In this document: one piece after another, positions 63,488-64,000 of the stretch | Layout of the letters: every line of letters starts with the position of its first letter | Position numbering within the stretch: the first letter of the stretch is position 1 | DNA from: an uncultured Porphyromonadaceae bacterium | GTDB lineage: Bacteria > Bacteroidota > Bacteroidia > Bacteroidales > Muribaculaceae | Length of the DNA: 64,000 nt | NCBI GenBank assembly: GCA_947175265.1 | Contig: CAMWMD010000001.1 | Coordinates: 62,001 to 126,000 of the forward strand | Direction of reading: 5' to 3' | The notes under the pieces: generated by a model | The model's input: the letters and a program-made list of their open reading frames with translations, nothing else | Databases searched by the model: none | Told to the model about the DNA's origin: nothing | Program-made: the position numbers and the translations under genes

Positions 63488-64000
63488 TTATCTCCACCAC
63501 TTGGAGAATATGAGGCGGGCGAGGAATATTGTTCCACGGAAGATAAGTTCCACGCACATTGCAATCCAGACACCTTTCAATCCCATCGTCGAGGCCATCC
63601 ACCAAGCGAGAGGCACCCTTACCGCCCAAATGCTACCGAGATTCATGAACGCGGGAAGTTTGGTATGGCCGACACCCACGAAAGCGCCATAAGCCACAAT
63701 AGAGGCGGCAAACATGGGTTCTGCCCATGCCTCAATGCGAAGCACCTCGGCACCGAGAGTGCTTATAGAGGTCACCGGAGTTATGAGTCGCATAATTTCA
63801 TCGGCAAAGATGTAAAGGAGAACACCCATACCGGTCATCACCGCCATGCCAATCCCTACGGCCATGAAACCGAATTTGCGTGTAAGTCTGTGCCGCCCGG
63901 CTCCGTGACATTGACCCGTGAGGGCAGTGGCAGCATCGCCGATACCATAACCGGGCATATAACAAAGACTCTCAGCCGTGACAGCAAAAGCGTTGGCGGC
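63488..64000 (-). CDS. MATE family multidrug exporter, partial (C-terminal part)
   Basis: The frame is open to the right edge, so the N-terminal part lies beyond 64000. About 170 residues are visible with the MatE pattern NAFAVTAESLCYMPGYGIGDAATALTGQCHGAG, the start of the second half, followed by three to four helices and a basic end (ARLIFSKWWR). MATE proteins export cationic drugs or metabolites in exchange for sodium or protons. The gene ends 150 bases from the Fic start on the same strand. Confidence 0.9.
   Translation of the reverse strand, partial: AANAFAVTAESLCYMPGYGIGDAATALTGQCHGAGRHRLTRKFGFMAVGIGMAVMTGMGVLLYIFADEIMRLITPVTSISTLGAEVLRIEAWAEPMFAASIVAYGAFVGVGHTKLPAFMNLGSIWAVRVPLAWWMASTMGLKGVWIAMCVELIFRGTIFLARLIFSKWWR

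Noticed and set aside
1-64000. tRNA, rRNA, CRISPR array, prophage or insertion sequence
   Set aside because: Looked for cloverleaf-like segments, spaced repeats, transposase motifs and phage structural genes in the intergenic and coding parts; nothing convincing was found by eye. tRNAscan-SE and ISfinder searches would settle it.

Overview
The window reads as a chromosomal segment of a gut-type Bacteroidales bacterium, most likely Muribaculaceae (S24-7) or a close relative. The reasons are the gene families present (DUF4293, DUF4296, DUF5723, DUF1846, BtuG-like propeller lipoprotein, T9SS-like C-terminus on an exported amylase) and the promoters. Many upstream regions carry the Bacteroidetes housekeeping form TTTG-N19/20-TAnnTTTG, and Shine-Dalgarno sequences are mostly absent. 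The genus is inferred, not proven. I found no rRNA, tRNA, CRISPR array, prophage or intact insertion sequence.

Left part (0-20 kb): an exonuclease, a cell-wall amidase and an MCE/MlaD protein, then dnaA, a large TPR protein on the opposite strand, a DUF4293 membrane protein, proS, a periplasmic dipeptidyl peptidase IV, an unknown membrane protein coupled to miaA, and a minus-strand operon dapA-dnaG-ABC ATPase-ABC permease. The middle-left part (20-31 kb) holds a DUF389 protein, then a plus-strand run ddl-ileS-lspA-DUF4296-small orphan. This run ends in a perfect 25-bp palindrome shared with a convergent, probably self-regulated ABC-transporter/GntR operon that has a YtrA-like operator. A DUF1846 gene follows.

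Middle part (32-39 kb): the branched-chain amino acid operon ilvD-ilvB-ilvN-ilvC and asnA, both with clear promoters and terminators. At 38.9-48.7 kb is a vitamin B12/cobalt region. A cobalamin riboswitch precedes btuB-btuG-btuF-btuC, and a cobalt ECF transporter set (CbiM fused to a PDGLE tail, CbiQ, CbiO) plus a two-domain ABC ATPase lie convergently on the other strand. No btuD is adjacent.

Right part (48.9-64 kb): an uncharacterised exported lipoprotein/outer-membrane pair, a second lipoprotein, a tandem pair of shortened T4-lysozyme-like proteins, a 1406-residue multimodular alpha-amylase, a PepSY-like protein, an exported DUF362 protein coupled to pncB, a class III-type Fic protein, and a MATE exporter cut by the window edge.

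The most interesting unexplained signal is a dispersed intergenic element present three times (7290-7414 minus, 31910-32034 plus, 59212-59336 plus). Each copy has exactly 111 bp between an outer TGGAACG and its inverted partner CGTTCCA, near-identical ends and a diverged middle. In all three copies the left end faces the start of a divergently transcribed gene. Its function is unknown.
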